This document shows, in pieces, positions 5,764-6,534 of a stretch of DNA of 6,534 bases. How positions within the stretch are numbered: position 1 is the stretch's first letter; each line of letters opens with the position of its first letter. A model generated the notes under the pieces. It had not been told where the DNA came from and did no database searches. It was given only the letters and a program-made list of their open reading frames with translations. This stretch comes from Chloroflexota bacterium (lineage in GTDB: Bacteria > Chloroflexota > Dehalococcoidia > SM23-28-2 > RBG-16-64-32), in contig JADFNQ010000079.1 of assembly GCA_022563285.1 (NCBI GenBank), positions 1 to 6,534 on the forward strand. Reading direction: 5' to 3'. The position numbers and the translations under genes were made by a program.

Positions 5764-6534
5764 AGTTCCTTCATAGCGGCGACTGGCACCTAGGGAAGAC
5801 CCTGCGCGCCCAGTCCCGCCGCGATGAGTACGAAGCCGCGCTGAACGAGGTGCTGGAGATCGCCCGCCGCGAGCAGGTCGACTGTCTCCTCGTGGCCGGC
5901 GACGTATTCGACAGTACGACTCCGCCGCCCGAGGCCGAGGAGCTGCTGTTCGGCTTCCTGCGCGAGCTGTTCGGAGCCGGCATCCCCGCCGTCATCATCG
6001 GCGGTAACCACGACCACCCCAAGCGGCTGGCCGCCGTCTCCCGCGTGCTGGAGCTGGTAAACATCCACCTCCGCGCCGAAGCGGTGGTGCCGGAGAGCGG
6101 CGGCCACGTCCGCGTGCCCAGCCACGACGGCTCCGAGGCGGCCACCATCGCCGTCCTTCCCTGGGTGCATGAGCGCGATGTCGTCCGCTGGGAGTCGCTT
6201 CTGGGCCGCGAATCGCATCAGGAATACGCGCAGGCAGTGGCGGAGATGGCCGCCCACCTCACGGACGCCTTCCCTACGGATACCGTGAACGTCCTGCTGT
6301 CGCACATGATGGTTGACGGCGCCCAGGTGGGCGGCGGCGAACGGGAGCTCCATCTGGGAGCCGTCTACGCCGTTAAGCCGCAGGCGCTGCCGACCAACCT
6401 CCACTACATCGCCCTGGGACACCTGCACCGGGCCCAGGAGATGCGACGATCGCCGCCCGCTTACTACGCCGGCTCCCTCCTCCAGCTCGACTTCGGGGAG
6501 CGGGGCCAGGAGAAGTCCGTGGTCATCGTGGAGG
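5760..6534 (+). CDS. sbcD: SbcD/Mre11 family exonuclease subunit, 5' part
   Basis: The first 258 codons of SbcD, the bacterial Mre11 nuclease, are present; the gene runs off the right edge. Phosphoesterase motifs appear in order: I, Asp8 and His10 in SGDWHLG; II, Asp48 in AGDVFD; III, Asn83-His84 in GGNHDH; IV, His182 in LLSHMM; V, His221 and His223 in ALGHLHRAQ. These bind two manganese ions. With the SbcC/Rad50 ATPase the family opens hairpins and processes double-strand break ends. ATG 5760 is the only usable start: motif I begins at residue 8 as in the family, and an in-frame TAA lies at 5730 with no start codon between. The nearest Shine-Dalgarno-like AGG touches the ATG, so initiation probably depends on coupling from upstream. 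SbcC is expected next. Same strand as herA, 61 bases after it. Confidence 0.96.
   Translation, partial: MKFLHSGDWHLGKTLRAQSRRDEYEAALNEVLEIARREQVDCLLVAGDVFDSTTPPPEAEELLFGFLRELFGAGIPAVIIGGNHDHPKRLAAVSRVLELVNIHLRAEAVVPESGGHVRVPSHDGSEAATIAVLPWVHERDVVRWESLLGRESHQEYAQAVAEMAAHLTDAFPTDTVNVLLSHMMVDGAQVGGGERELHLGAVYAVKPQALPTNLHYIALGHLHRAQEMRRSPPAYYAGSLLQLDFGERGQEKSVVIVE

Noticed and set aside
5790..6428. 212-codon minus-strand frame opposite sbcD
   Set aside because: All five SbcD motifs are in order on the plus strand, and the minus frame shows none of its own.

Overview
The window is GC-rich, densely coded bacterial DNA. My best guess is a Chloroflexota genome, perhaps Dehalococcoidia or SAR202-like. 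This rests on the bacterial NurA-HerA pair beside SbcD, a hydrolase-cyclase fusion protein, and short dispersed repeats carrying the CCCTTCGACAGGCTC motif. The assignment is an inference from gene content and style; no marker gene is present.

Layout from left to right. (1) Positions 1-627 hold the 3' part of a short-chain dehydrogenase/reductase on the plus strand. (2) Positions 628-831 hold a GC-rich hairpin, an imperfect inverted repeat of the dispersed type, and a near-consensus sigma70 promoter. (3) Positions 832-2157 encode a two-domain protein, an alpha/beta hydrolase fused to a class III nucleotide cyclase domain. (4) Positions 2167-2880 on the minus strand encode a metallo-beta-lactamase-fold hydrolase, convergent with the cyclase gene and only 9 bases from it. 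(5) Positions 2881-3071 are a divergent promoter region: two TTGACA elements face away from each other and form a dyad, and a palindromic hairpin abuts the next start codon. (6) Positions 3072 to the right edge form a plus-strand operon of nurA (3072-4037), herA (4034-5698) and sbcD (5760 onward, cut by the edge).

The operon is the highlight. In archaea, HerA (hexameric translocase) and NurA (nuclease) act with Mre11-Rad50 to resect DNA double-strand breaks, and the four genes are often clustered. Here a bacterial HerA-NurA pair is translationally coupled by a 4-base overlap and followed by SbcD, the bacterial Mre11. A Rad50/SbcC gene is therefore expected just past the right edge. The HerA P-loop departs from the usual Walker A pattern. 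The herA-sbcD junction carries a repeat insertion whose end appears to supply the sbcD start codon.

The left-hand genes (SDR, hydrolase-cyclase, metallo-hydrolase) look like separate transcription units with no evident link to DNA repair, apart from the shared divergent promoter region between the metallo-hydrolase and nurA.
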